From the NCBI GenBank assembly GCA_934149155.1, contig CAKPDZ010000026.1, positions 1 to 20,973 of the forward strand: DNA of 20,973 nucleotides. The letters run 5' to 3'. How positions within the stretch are numbered: the first letter of the stretch is position 1; each line of letters begins with the position of its first letter. The notes under the pieces are model-generated. The model did not search any database. It saw only the letters and a list, made by a program, of their open reading frames with translations, and was not told the origin of the DNA. This DNA is from an uncultured Clostridia bacterium. Lineage in GTDB: Bacteria > Bacillota > Clostridia > TANB77 > CAG-508. Shown one piece after another: positions 7,374-14,210 of this stretch. The position numbers were made by a program, and so were the translations under genes.

Positions 7374-7748
7374 ATGAAAATAAGAACAGGAACAGATATT
7401 ATAGAGATAAGTCGAGTTAAAAGTGCAATAGAAGATACTGATAAAAAGTTTTGCGAAAGAGTATATACTTCGCGTGAAATTGATTATTGCGAAAGTAGAA
7501 ATGCACAAAAATATCAACATTATGCAGCGAGATTTGCAGCAAAAGAAGCGGTATTTAAGGCCTTATCAGCTACTTTAAATAGTAAATATGAAATTGAATG
7601 GAAAGATATCGAAATTAACAATGATGCTAAGGGGAGACCATTTGTTATACTAAGTGAAAAATTTATGGAGGCAATTGAAAACATTGATATAAGTATTTCG
7701 CATTGTAAAGAATATGCAGTGGCTAATGTAGTTTTAATAGAAAGGTAG
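7374..7748 (+). CDS. acpS: Holo-[acyl-carrier-protein] synthase
   Basis: A 124-residue enzyme transferring 4'-phosphopantetheine from CoA to the serine of acyl carrier protein, needed for fatty acid synthesis. Family signatures are GTDIIEI with the metal-binding Asp (D8), RFAAKEAVFKAL with E58, and SISHCKEYA near the end; length is normal for AcpS. I chose ATG 7374, with AAGGA (7361-7365) 8 nt upstream. A longer reading from TTG 7305 would begin inside the terminator stem. The TatD gene follows after 8 bp, so acpS heads a run with tatD and the uracil-DNA glycosylase. Confidence 0.95.
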   Translation: MKIRTGTDIIEISRVKSAIEDTDKKFCERVYTSREIDYCESRNAQKYQHYAARFAAKEAVFKALSATLNSKYEIEWKDIEINNDAKGRPFVILSEKFMEAIENIDISISHCKEYAVANVVLIER

Positions 7749-7756
7749 GGAGAAAA

Positions 7757-8539
7757 ATGGAACTTTTTGATTCACATTCACATTATAATGATGAGAAATT
7801 TAATGAAGATAGAGAGAAAATTATAAAAGAAACATACGAAGCAGGTGTTACTAAATTTGTATGTGCAGGTTATAATATTAATTCATCATTATTTTCATTA
7901 GAAATGTCAAAAAAATATGAATTTATTTATTCGATTTGTGGCATTTCACCTAATGATATTCCACAATCTGAGCAACAATTGTGGAAAGATATAGCTGAAA
8001 TTTCAAAAATTGTGAAAGATAATAAGTCAAAAAAATTAGTTGCTATTGGGGAAATTGGACTTGACTATTATTGGAATAAAGACAATAAAGAATTACAAAA
8101 ACAAGCTTTTATTAAGCAAATAGAATTAGCCAATGAATTAGAATTGCCAATTGTAATTCATTCAAGAGATGCTTCTGTTGATACACTTGATATTATAAGA
8201 AATAATAAGGTCGAGAAATCTGGAATATTTCATTGCTGCCAATTAAATCAGGAATTAGTAAGACAAGCTTTAGAATTAGGATATTATATTTCATTTGCAG
8301 GACCGATAACTTTTAAAAATTCAAAAAATGCACCAGAAATTATAAAAATGGTACCAATGGATAGAATTCTAATAGAAACAGATAGTCCATATTTATCACC
8401 AGAGCCTAACAGAGGAAAACGTAATGATTGTAGAAATGTTAAATATGTTGCACAAAAGATAGCAGATGTTAAAGAGATTACAGTAGAAGAAGTTGCACAA
8501 AAAACGTATGGAAATGCAATAAGGATTTTTAATATTTAG
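7757..8539 (+). CDS. TatD-family metal-dependent hydrolase (DNase)
   Basis: A 260-residue TIM-barrel hydrolase. The expected metal ligands are visible: DSHSHY (D5, H7, H9), GEIGLDYYW (E99), VIHSRDA (H135), IFHC (H159) and ETDSPYLSPEPNRGKRN (D209). TatD/YcfH/YabD proteins are cytoplasmic, Mg-dependent, exonuclease-like DNases. The usual HCFSG after the fourth ligand is HCCQL here, a small departure. ATG 7757 follows the acpS stop by 8 bp with AGGGAG just upstream, implying translational coupling in an operon. The next gene starts 13 bp after its stop. Confidence 0.93.
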   Translation: MELFDSHSHYNDEKFNEDREKIIKETYEAGVTKFVCAGYNINSSLFSLEMSKKYEFIYSICGISPNDIPQSEQQLWKDIAEISKIVKDNKSKKLVAIGEIGLDYYWNKDNKELQKQAFIKQIELANELELPIVIHSRDASVDTLDIIRNNKVEKSGIFHCCQLNQELVRQALELGYYISFAGPITFKNSKNAPEIIKMVPMDRILIETDSPYLSPEPNRGKRNDCRNVKYVAQKIADVKEITVEEVAQKTYGNAIRIFNI

Positions 8540-8552
8540 GATGTGAAATTAT

Positions 8553-9110
8553 ATGTATGACAATTGGGAACAATTAGAAGATGAAGCTAAACAGTGTAAA
8601 AAATGTAAATTATGTCAAAATAGAAATAATGTAGTTTTTGGAACAGGAAATAAACAAGCAGATTTAATGTTTATTGGTGAAGGACCTGGGGCAGACGAGG
8701 ATATGCAAGGTATACCATTTGTTGGCAAAGCAGGCAAATTAATGAATATGGCTTTTGAGGCAATAGGATTAAATAGAGATGAAGTTTATATTGCTAATAT
8801 TGTAAAATGTAGGCCACCATCAAACAGAAATCCGCAAGATGATGAAGCAAATGCTTGTTTAAATTATTTAAGAAATCAAGTTATTTTAGTTAAACCTAAA
8901 ATTATTGTTTTACTAGGAAGTGTAGCTTTAAAAAATATTTTAGGAAAAGAATATGGAATTACAGCTAGTAGAGGCAAATGGATAGAAAAAAGAGGTATTT
9001 GGTATATGCCTACTTGGCATCCTGCAGCACTTTTAAGGGATGAGACTAAAAAGATTGATTTTATTAATGATTTACAACAAGTTATGAGTAAGTATAGTTG
9101 GTCAGAATAA
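8553..9110 (+). CDS. Family 4 uracil-DNA glycosylase (iron-sulfur)
   Basis: A 185-residue enzyme that removes uracil from DNA to start base-excision repair. Motif 1 is GEGPGADED (42-50) and motif 2 is WHPAALLRD (H156). Cysteines for a [4Fe-4S] cluster lie in CKKCKLC (15, 18, 21) and at C86 and C102, with the usual two near the N-terminus and two about 15 apart in the middle. Length fits the family. ATG 8553 lies 13 bp after the TatD stop, with AGGATG overlapping that stop as ribosome-binding site, so the two are coupled. The second half of the operon thus encodes two DNA-processing enzymes. Confidence 0.94.
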   Translation: MYDNWEQLEDEAKQCKKCKLCQNRNNVVFGTGNKQADLMFIGEGPGADEDMQGIPFVGKAGKLMNMAFEAIGLNRDEVYIANIVKCRPPSNRNPQDDEANACLNYLRNQVILVKPKIIVLLGSVALKNILGKEYGITASRGKWIEKRGIWYMPTWHPAALLRDETKKIDFINDLQQVMSKYSWSE

Positions 9111-9139
9111 TTGACTAAATATATGGAACAATGTAAAAT
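9111..9139 (+). promoter_or_regulatory. Sigma-A promoter of the GltD-like gene
   Basis: TTGACT (9111-9116) directly after the glycosylase stop codon, 17-bp spacer, TAAAAT (9134-9139). Gives the flavoprotein gene its own promoter; the leader is about 47 nt. Confidence 0.65.
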
Positions 9140-9192
9140 AGAATATGAAAAAAGAGCTATGATTTTGACTGTGAGAGGAATGAAAGTAAAAA

Positions 9193-10440
9193 ATGGAAGA
9201 AATAGAAGAAAGAGCAAATTATTGTTTAAATTGCCCAATAAAACCATGTTCAAATAAAGGATGTCCTTTAGGAAATAATATACCAAGTTTTATAAAAGCA
9301 ATTAAAGAAGAAGATTATAAAAAAGCATATGAAATATTATCAGAAACAACAGTATTAGAAGCGGTATGTGGAAGGATATGCCCTCATACTAAACAGTGTG
9401 AAGGTTCATGTGTAAGAGGAATAAAATCAAATCCTGTAAGTATAGGAGAAATGGAAACTTTTATAGGTGATATTTCAATAAAAGAAAAATATAAAATTTC
9501 AGGAAAAAATATATCTAATATAAATAAAAAAATTGCAATTGTAGGAGGTGGTCCTGCAGGTCTTACAGCAGCAGCTTTTTTATTAAAAAATGGATATTCT
9601 GTAACAATATATGAAAAATATAATTATTTAGGAGGATTATTAGTACACGGAATTCCTGAATTTAGATTACCAAAAGAAATTGTTAAGCAAACGGTACAAA
9701 AAATAATTGATTTAGGTTTAGAAGTAAAATATAATCAAGAATTAGAAAAAGATTTTACATTGAAAGAATTAGAAGAAAATTATGATGCTATATTTTTAGC
9801 ATTTGGAGCTAATATAACAACTAAAATGGGCGTAGAAGGAGAATTACTAGAAGGAGTATATGGTGGTAACCAATTGTTAGAACATCAATCTCATCCTAAT
9901 TATACAAATAAAAAAGTTGCTATAATTGGTGGAGGAAATGTTGCAATGGATTGTGCTAGAACGATTAAAAGATTAGGTGCACAAGAAGTAAAAGTAATAT
10001 ATAGAAGAGCAGAAGAACAAATGCCTGCTGAAACAAAAGAAATTCAAGAAGCAAAAGAAGAGGGAATAGAATTTTTATTTCAAAATAATATTGTAAAAAT
10101 ATTAGGAAAAGAAAAAGTTGAACAAGTTGAATTAATAAAAACAGAACTTGTTCAAAAAGAAGGAGATACTAGAAAAGTTCCTGTAAACATTGAGAATAGT
10201 AATTATATAATGGATATAGATTATATAGTAATGGCACTAGGTTCAGAGCCAGAAGAATTTGTGAAAAATTTAGGATTAGAATTAAATAAATGGGGGAGAA
10301 TTCAAATTGATGAAAAAAATAGAACATCAAGTTCTAAAATTTTTGCAGGTGGAGATATTGCAGGTGCCAAAGGTACGGTTGCTTGGGCAGCTCGTTCTGG
10401 AAGAGATGCAGCATATTCGATAATGGAATATTTAAAGTAG
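9193..10440 (+). CDS. GltD-like FAD/NAD(P)-binding iron-sulfur oxidoreductase
   Basis: A 415-residue flavoprotein of the glutamate synthase small-subunit superfamily. The N-terminal domain holds two Cys sets for [4Fe-4S] clusters: C11, C14, C19, C24 in CLNCPIKPCSNKGCPLGN, and C59, C63, C69, C73 in CGRICPHTKQCEGSC. FAD-binding GGGPAGL follows at about 118, an NAD(P)H-binding GGGNVAMDCAR at about 246, and GGDIAGAKGTVAWAARSGR near the end. These proteins pass electrons from NAD(P)H through FAD to a partner subunit. No large subunit (GltB) or ferredoxin-binding partner is adjacent, so the electron acceptor is unknown; NfnB- or SudA-type roles are alternatives. It is somewhat shorter than typical GltD. 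ATG 9193 has GAGAGGA (9173-9179), a rather long 13 nt upstream. Confidence 0.88.
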   Translation: MEEIEERANYCLNCPIKPCSNKGCPLGNNIPSFIKAIKEEDYKKAYEILSETTVLEAVCGRICPHTKQCEGSCVRGIKSNPVSIGEMETFIGDISIKEKYKISGKNISNINKKIAIVGGGPAGLTAAAFLLKNGYSVTIYEKYNYLGGLLVHGIPEFRLPKEIVKQTVQKIIDLGLEVKYNQELEKDFTLKELEENYDAIFLAFGANITTKMGVEGELLEGVYGGNQLLEHQSHPNYTNKKVAIIGGGNVAMDCARTIKRLGAQEVKVIYRRAEEQMPAETKEIQEAKEEGIEFLFQNNIVKILGKEKVEQVELIKTELVQKEGDTRKVPVNIENSNYIMDIDYIVMALGSEPEEFVKNLGLELNKWGRIQIDEKNRTSSSKIFAGGDIAGAKGTVAWAARSGRDAAYSIMEYLK

Positions 10441-10454
10441 GTAAGTATAAGATT

Positions 10455-10485
10455 AAAAAAGTCGACAGTTTATTGTCGACTTTTT
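10455..10485. terminator. Bidirectional intrinsic terminator
   Basis: Perfect 12-bp stem AAAAAGTCGACA (10456-10467) and TGTCGACTTTTT (10474-10485) with a 6-nt loop. The A-run on the left and T-run on the right let it stop both the plus-strand flavoprotein transcript and the convergent minus-strand transcript. Confidence 0.92.
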
Positions 10486-10488
10486 GAG

Positions 10489-10643
10489 ATTCTTTAGTAT
10501 GATATCTTTAGTATAATTAACATTTGTATATATAAATCTTTTGTATAGTCATCTTTTGTAAATAATAACTTGCAAAAATCATTTGTAAATTTTTTCATTA
10601 GTACTTTAAAATCATTTGTATACTAAAATCTTCTGTTAATTAT
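10489..10643. repeat. Imperfect tandem repeat of about 16 bp, nine to ten units
   Basis: The tract is built on ATC(T/A)TT(T/A)GTA followed by an A/T-rich spacer. Unit starts read at about 10489, 10504, 10519, 10536, 10551, a very weak one near 10567, 10578, 10594, 10611 and 10628, giving mostly 15-17 bp steps. Examples are ATCTTTAGTA (10504), ATCTTTTGTA (10536 and 10551), ATCATTTGTA (10578 and 10611) and ATCTTCTGTT (10628). The last unit overlaps the stop codon of the minus-strand metalloprotease-like gene. It lies between two convergent genes; no ORF explains it. Confidence 0.7.
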
Positions 10644-11718
10644 GTATTTTTTCTCCTGTTACGAAATTTTTAATTGCTCTAAACCAAGAAACAAATAAAT
10701 TAGGTTTCTTACATTCAAGAGCTGTTTCAATGCCACCATTTTCAAGCACGTTAGATTTATGTTCTAATTGTGACATTTTTTCTGTATAGTAATCATCAAA
10801 GAAAGTATAATTATCAGTAGTACCGATTAACTCTCTATAATGTTCTAATTTTCTTCTATAATTATCAAGTTGTTCTAAATTTTCTATATTTCTAAAAGCT
10901 TTGTCAAAATAATTTTTAATAATTAAATTTTGGGCTTTTTCGAAATAGTGAGATATTTTAGTTTTACAGTCTTCTGTTTTTTCAACGAGTTTTTCAACTG
11001 TTTTATTTCTTACATCATATGATGATGATTTATTATTTAATTTTATAATTTTTTCTTCAAGGTCTAGAATTTGATCAACGTAGTATTCGATATCATCATA
11101 AGTTTTTTCTGATGTTAATTTGATAAATTCATTTTTGAATTTATCATTACTTGTAAATGTGCTATCAAATAATACTGTTTCTCCTGTAATATAAGCCATT
11201 TGCTCAATTAAATTACATTCTAAAGGATAGTATGATGGACTAATTGTTCTAAATGATACACCAAAATATTTAACGTAATCTTTTTCGATTCCAATTACTT
11301 TTGATGTGATATATTGAACTGCAGCTTCATTTAATCCCATACCAACGATTTTAAAATTATCAAAATTACATAATCCCATTCTAACAAGATTATTTTTTTT
11401 ATCTTTAACTTCTTGAATATAGTGAATACATTCATGAATTGCGAATTCTTCTAAATCTTCGACAGCAATTTTTTCGTTAAAGTATATAGATGTATTTTTA
11501 TAAAAGTAGTTTGCTTCTGCCATACCTTCTGGCATTGTCGCTCTATACATACCTAGTTTTGATAGTTTTGCAAATAAGTCGCTCTCATTGAAACAAAGTT
11601 CTGGAAATGTATTACAAAGTTTTGTCGCAATATTATGAGCGATACGATTTATAGACATTGTATCTAGTATGTCTACTACTCTTATACCATCTTTTCTTAA
11701 ATCAGATTCGATGCTCAT
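10636..11718 (-). CDS. Putative HExxH zinc metalloprotease-like protein with helical C-terminal part
   Basis: A 360-residue protein without signal peptide or membrane segment. It carries HECIH (residues 95-99) and, 31 residues on, NEAAVQY with E131. HExxH with a downstream Glu is the zinc-ligand layout of gluzincins, so E96 would be the catalytic base. A YYPLECNLIEQMAYITGE segment follows (about 158-175), then a long charged helical or coiled-coil region (about 205-330). The start is ATG at 11718-11716, because GGAGG (11724-11728 on the minus strand) sits 5 nt away. A longer frame from 11766 has no ribosome-binding site and begins inside the predicted -10. The gene is isolated on the minus strand with its own promoter. 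I do not know a named family; peptidase activity is inferred from motifs only. Confidence 0.8.
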   Translation of the reverse strand: MSIESDLRKDGIRVVDILDTMSINRIAHNIATKLCNTFPELCFNESDLFAKLSKLGMYRATMPEGMAEANYFYKNTSIYFNEKIAVEDLEEFAIHECIHYIQEVKDKKNNLVRMGLCNFDNFKIVGMGLNEAAVQYITSKVIGIEKDYVKYFGVSFRTISPSYYPLECNLIEQMAYITGETVLFDSTFTSNDKFKNEFIKLTSEKTYDDIEYYVDQILDLEEKIIKLNNKSSSYDVRNKTVEKLVEKTEDCKTKISHYFEKAQNLIIKNYFDKAFRNIENLEQLDNYRRKLEHYRELIGTTDNYTFFDDYYTEKMSQLEHKSNVLENGGIETALECKKPNLFVSWFRAIKNFVTGEKIHN

Positions 11719-11752
11719 TGTATCCTCCGTTTTTTGACTTTTTGTATAAAAT

Positions 11753-11759
11753 TTCGTCA
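11753..11759 (-). promoter_or_regulatory. Possible 0A-box-like site at the metalloprotease transcription start
   Basis: Read on the minus strand this is TGACGAA, fitting the looser Spo0A core TGNCGAA. It overlaps the predicted start of transcription (near 11758), where bound Spo0A would repress. The loose pattern should occur several times by chance in a window of this size, so support is weak. Confidence 0.25.
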
Positions 11760-11764
11760 AATTC

Positions 11765-11793
11765 ATTATACAATATTTCGATGTAAATGTGTA
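11765..11793 (-). promoter_or_regulatory. Sigma-A promoter of the metalloprotease-like gene
   Basis: On the minus strand, TACACA (11793-11788) and TATAAT (11770-11765) lie 17 bp apart. The -35 is a 4-of-6 match, the -10 is perfect. Confidence 0.5.
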
Positions 11794-11812
11794 TTACATT
11801 TACATTACATTT
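11781..11812. promoter_or_regulatory. Operator-like palindrome and direct repeats in the divergent intergenic region
   Basis: ATGTAAATG (11781-11789) and CATTTACAT (11797-11805) are perfect 9-bp inverted arms separated by 7 bp. They cover the -35 of the minus-strand promoter. ATTACATTT also occurs twice, at 11793-11801 and 11804-11812, exactly 11 bp (one helical turn) apart. The layout suits a dimeric repressor; no regulator can be named. Confidence 0.4.
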
Positions 11813-11841
11813 GTGTTACAGAAATATTACAAATCATAATC

Positions 11842-11871
11842 TTCAAATTAAAACATAATATTAAATATAAT
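11842..11871 (+). promoter_or_regulatory. Promoter region of the deacetylase gene (sigma-A or a sporulation sigma)
   Basis: A sigma-A reading is TTCAAA (11842-11847), 18-bp spacer, TATAAT (11866-11871). A sigma-E-like reading is TCATAAT (11834-11840), 13 bp, CATAATAT (11854-11861). The second would suit a spore-wall enzyme. The sequence alone does not decide between them. Confidence 0.4.
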
Positions 11872-11901
11872 TAGTATTGTGTTTTAATTTGGAGGTTTTT
11901 T

Positions 11902-12663
11902 ATGTTTTTAATATTTAATAAAGAAAAAATACAAACATATGCAGTATCAATGCTTACAGTTGCAGTTTTAATAGCTGTTGCGAATATAAAGAATATAAGT
12001 GCAATTCCCGCATCTACTACGGAAAAATATTTACCGATTTATAATGTGCAAACAGAAGAAAACAAAATTGCATTTACAATGAATTGTGCGTGGAATGCTG
12101 ATGATATAGATAGTATTTTAGAAACACTAAAAAATAATGATGTACATATAACATTTTTTATGGTAGGGGACTGGGTAGACAAATATCCAGAAGCAGTAAA
12201 AAAAATATATGAAGCAGGTCATGAAATAGGAAGCCATAGTAATACACATCCACATGTAAATAATTTATCAGCAGAAAAAAATTTAGAAGAAATAAATTTA
12301 AGTGTAAATAAAATAGAAAAAATAACAGGACATAAAACCAATTTATATAGAGCACCATATGGGGAATATAATAATATAGTAATAAAAACAGCACAGGAAA
12401 ATGGATTTTTTACTATTCAATGGAATTTAGATACATTAGATTATCAAGGATTATCTGGAGAAGAAATGTGGAATAGATTAAAAAACAAATTAGATGGAGG
12501 TTCAATAATATTAAGTCATAATGGAACTAAGCATACTGCGGATAGTTTAGATATGATAATAAAGAATATTAAATCAAGTGGATTTCAGCTGGTTACTATT
12601 TCAGAATTAATATATAAGGACAATTATTCAATCAATAACAATGGAACTCAAGTATTTAACTAA
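11902..12663 (+). CDS. PdaB/YlxY-type polysaccharide deacetylase (NodB domain, CE4)
   Basis: A 253-residue protein with an uncleaved or cleaved signal segment (about residues 11-35), so it acts outside the cytoplasmic membrane. A NodB domain follows (about 55-245). Visible motifs are HSNTHPH with the His pair (H112, H116), RAPYGEYN (R150), WNLDTLDYQG and SHNGT (H206). Members remove N- or O-acetyl groups from peptidoglycan or chitin-like sugars; the PdaB/YlxY branch is tied to sporulation. The first motif, normally TFDDG with the catalytic Asp, reads TMNCAWNADD, so N61 stands where the base Asp should be. D67 or D68 could still bind metal. I have the impression that other clostridial homologues also show Asn here. 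ATG 11902 has GGAGG (11891-11895) 6 nt upstream. Confidence 0.88.
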   Translation: MFLIFNKEKIQTYAVSMLTVAVLIAVANIKNISAIPASTTEKYLPIYNVQTEENKIAFTMNCAWNADDIDSILETLKNNDVHITFFMVGDWVDKYPEAVKKIYEAGHEIGSHSNTHPHVNNLSAEKNLEEINLSVNKIEKITGHKTNLYRAPYGEYNNIVIKTAQENGFFTIQWNLDTLDYQGLSGEEMWNRLKNKLDGGSIILSHNGTKHTADSLDMIIKNIKSSGFQLVTISELIYKDNYSINNNGTQVFN

Positions 12664-12712
12664 GAGTATAAAAAGCAAAGTTTAGGAAATACTGAAGGCA
12701 AAGGAGAGTATT

Positions 12713-13207
12713 ATGCCATTAGTTGGAATAATTGCGAAAAAGAGAGATTTTCAAGCAATAAAAAAAGAATTGCAAAATTACAATATTGAATTAATACACA
12801 TAAATAAAAAGTCAATAGGAAATATTGCGAATATATTTTTTGAAGAAATAATAATTTTAGAAGACATAAATTTAGAAGCTGATGAATATGAATTTATGAA
12901 CGAAGTTGTTTCTAAAACCAAATATTTGATAATTAATGCAGATATAGAAATAAATATTTTAAAATATATAGATACAGAAGCTCCAGTAAAAGTAATAACA
13001 TTTGGTTTTAATTCTAAAGCTACAATAAGTATATCAAGTGTAAATGACGAGAAAATAATAGTATGTTTGCAAAGGAATCTTGAAAGAGTAGACAATAAAA
13101 TTATAGAGTCACAAGAAAAGGAAATAAAAATATTTGAAAATACTAATAGAAAAATTCATAATAAATTAGTTGTTTTTATTATAAAAGAATTGCATAATAT
13201 TAAATAA
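12713..13207 (+). CDS. Conserved clostridial-type hypothetical protein, 164 aa
   Basis: ATG 12713 with AAGGAG (12701-12706) 6 nt upstream, 49 bp after the deacetylase stop and without an intervening terminator, so co-transcription is likely. The protein is soluble. An N-terminal alpha/beta part (MPLVGIIAKKRDFQAIKKEL) precedes a VITFGFNSKATISISSV segment and an IIVCLQRNL segment (about residues 93-125), and the C-terminus is helical and charged. The TFGFNSKAT stretch recalls, by eye only, a motif seen in Mur-ligase-related clostridial proteins. That would fit its place next to a cell-wall enzyme, but I would not assign a function. Confidence 0.75.
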   Translation: MPLVGIIAKKRDFQAIKKELQNYNIELIHINKKSIGNIANIFFEEIIILEDINLEADEYEFMNEVVSKTKYLIINADIEINILKYIDTEAPVKVITFGFNSKATISISSVNDEKIIVCLQRNLERVDNKIIESQEKEIKIFENTNRKIHNKLVVFIIKELHNIK

Positions 13208-13273
13208 ATTTCGTATAAATGCTAATATTTGAGGGAAAATCATTTAAAAAATAGAAAAAAATAACTTTTTATG

Positions 13274-13302
13274 TAGACAAAACCAAAAAAGTGTAGTATA
13301 AT
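13274..13302 (+). promoter_or_regulatory. Sigma-A promoter of the second SSB-like gene
   Basis: TAGACA (13274-13279), 17-bp spacer, TATAAT (13297-13302). The -10 is preceded by GTAG, as at the first SSB promoter (AATAG). The leader is about 75 nt and purine-rich. Confidence 0.75.
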
Positions 13303-13384
13303 AAGAATTGTAGAAAATTTTAAAAAGAGAAAAGCAAGACGAGAAATTTACAATTGATAAAGAAAATTTAAGGAGGAAACAAAA

Positions 13385-14086
13385 TTGGATACAAATTATT
13401 TAGAAAACAACTACTTAACATTAGTAGGAAAAGTTACAGGCGAAAAGAAATTCAGCCACGAAATTTATGGTGAGAAATTTTACTCATTCAACTTATCAAT
13501 ACCACGTTTAAGTGGAAACTCAGATATTATACCAATAACAATATCTGAAAGATTAATAACAGACGAAATGTTAACAGAAGGAAAAAAACTATTAATAAAA
13601 GGTCAATTCAGATCATATAATAGTTACGAAAATGAAAGAAATAAATTAATCTTAACAGTATTTGCTAAAGATGTAGAAGAGCTTGAAGAAGTTGAAGAGC
13701 AAGAAGAAAATGACATAGTAAGAAAAGACGAAACAACAAATGAAGTTGTACTTATCGGATTTGTATGTAAAAAACCAATTTACAGACAAACACCATTTGG
13801 AAGAGAAATTGCAGATTTATTATTAGCAGTAAACAGAGCATATAATAAATCAGATTATATTCCAACAATAGCATGGGGAAGAAATGCAAGATTCTGCCAA
13901 AACTTAGAAGTTGGAGCTCAAGTAAAAATTATAGGAAGAGTTCAATCAAGACAATATGAAAAGAAATATGAAGATGGAACATCAGAAATGAAAGTTGCTT
14001 ATGAAGTTTCAATATGTAGTTTAGAATTAATAAATGAAGAAGGAACAGAAAATAAAGAGGAAAATGAAAGCCAAGAGGCTGTTTAA
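13385..14086 (+). CDS. Two-OB-fold single-stranded DNA-binding-like protein (paralogue 2)
   Basis: A 233-residue protein with two OB-fold-like domains (about residues 5-95 and 119-221). They are joined by an acidic linker with EELEEVEEQEEND. The second domain matches paralogue 1 (433-1059): VLIGFVCKKP against YLEGFLTKKP, LLAVNR against IAVRR, DYIPTIAWGRN against DYINCIAWNKN. The C-terminal tail is acidic (EEGTENKEENESQEAV) but lacks the IPF tip of canonical SSB. The start is TTG 13385, with a perfect AGGAGG (13371-13376) 8 nt upstream and no competing ATG nearby. Compared with neighbours it uses more C-ended codons (TTC, AAC, CAC, TAC), a sign of high expression. It stands alone between its own promoter and a strong terminator. 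It is the better candidate of the two for abundant ssDNA binding. Confidence 0.87.
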   Translation: MDTNYLENNYLTLVGKVTGEKKFSHEIYGEKFYSFNLSIPRLSGNSDIIPITISERLITDEMLTEGKKLLIKGQFRSYNSYENERNKLILTVFAKDVEELEEVEEQEENDIVRKDETTNEVVLIGFVCKKPIYRQTPFGREIADLLLAVNRAYNKSDYIPTIAWGRNARFCQNLEVGAQVKIIGRVQSRQYEKKYEDGTSEMKVAYEVSICSLELINEEGTENKEENESQEAV

Positions 14087-14097
14087 TATAGAATAAT

Positions 14098-14138
14098 AAA
14101 AAAACAGAAATTTGAATTAATCAAGTTTCTGTTTTTTT
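14098..14138. terminator. Strong bidirectional terminator
   Basis: Stem of about 18 pairs: seven A plus CAGAAA and TTTGA on the left against TCAAG, TTTCTG and seven T on the right, with one T-G wobble and a 5-nt loop ATTAA (14116-14120). The A7 and T7 flanks let it work for the SSB gene and for the convergent minus-strand gene. Confidence 0.92.
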
Positions 14139-14154
14139 ATATAATAGGAAGGCG

Positions 14155-14197
14155 AGAACAAATCAAAGAAAAATTGAAAATTTTTCTTATTTGTTCT
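14155..14197. other. Long near-perfect hairpin between convergent genes
   Basis: AGAACAAAT (14155-14163) and AAGAAAAAT (14166-14174) pair with ATTTTTCTT (14180-14188) and ATTTGTTCT (14189-14197). That gives 18 bp, a 2-nt bulge and a TGAAA loop. It starts 17 bp after the previous terminator and has no tight T-tract on either side, so it may block 3' exonucleases or be a decayed second terminator. Confidence 0.6.
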
Positions 14198-14210
14198 TGA
14201 ATATATTTTT

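Noticed and set aside
10489..10643. CRISPR array
   Set aside because: Units are about 16 bp, degenerate and nearly contiguous, without spacers of equal length and without cas genes.
11719..11766. Longer N-terminus (16 residues) for the metalloprotease-like protein from ATG 11766
   Set aside because: No ribosome-binding site, and the ATG overlaps the predicted -10 element; GGAGG marks the start at 11718.
12158..12394. 78-codon minus-strand frame inside the deacetylase gene
   Set aside because: Antisense shadow rich in Leu, Phe and Tyr from the A-rich sense strand; no start signal.
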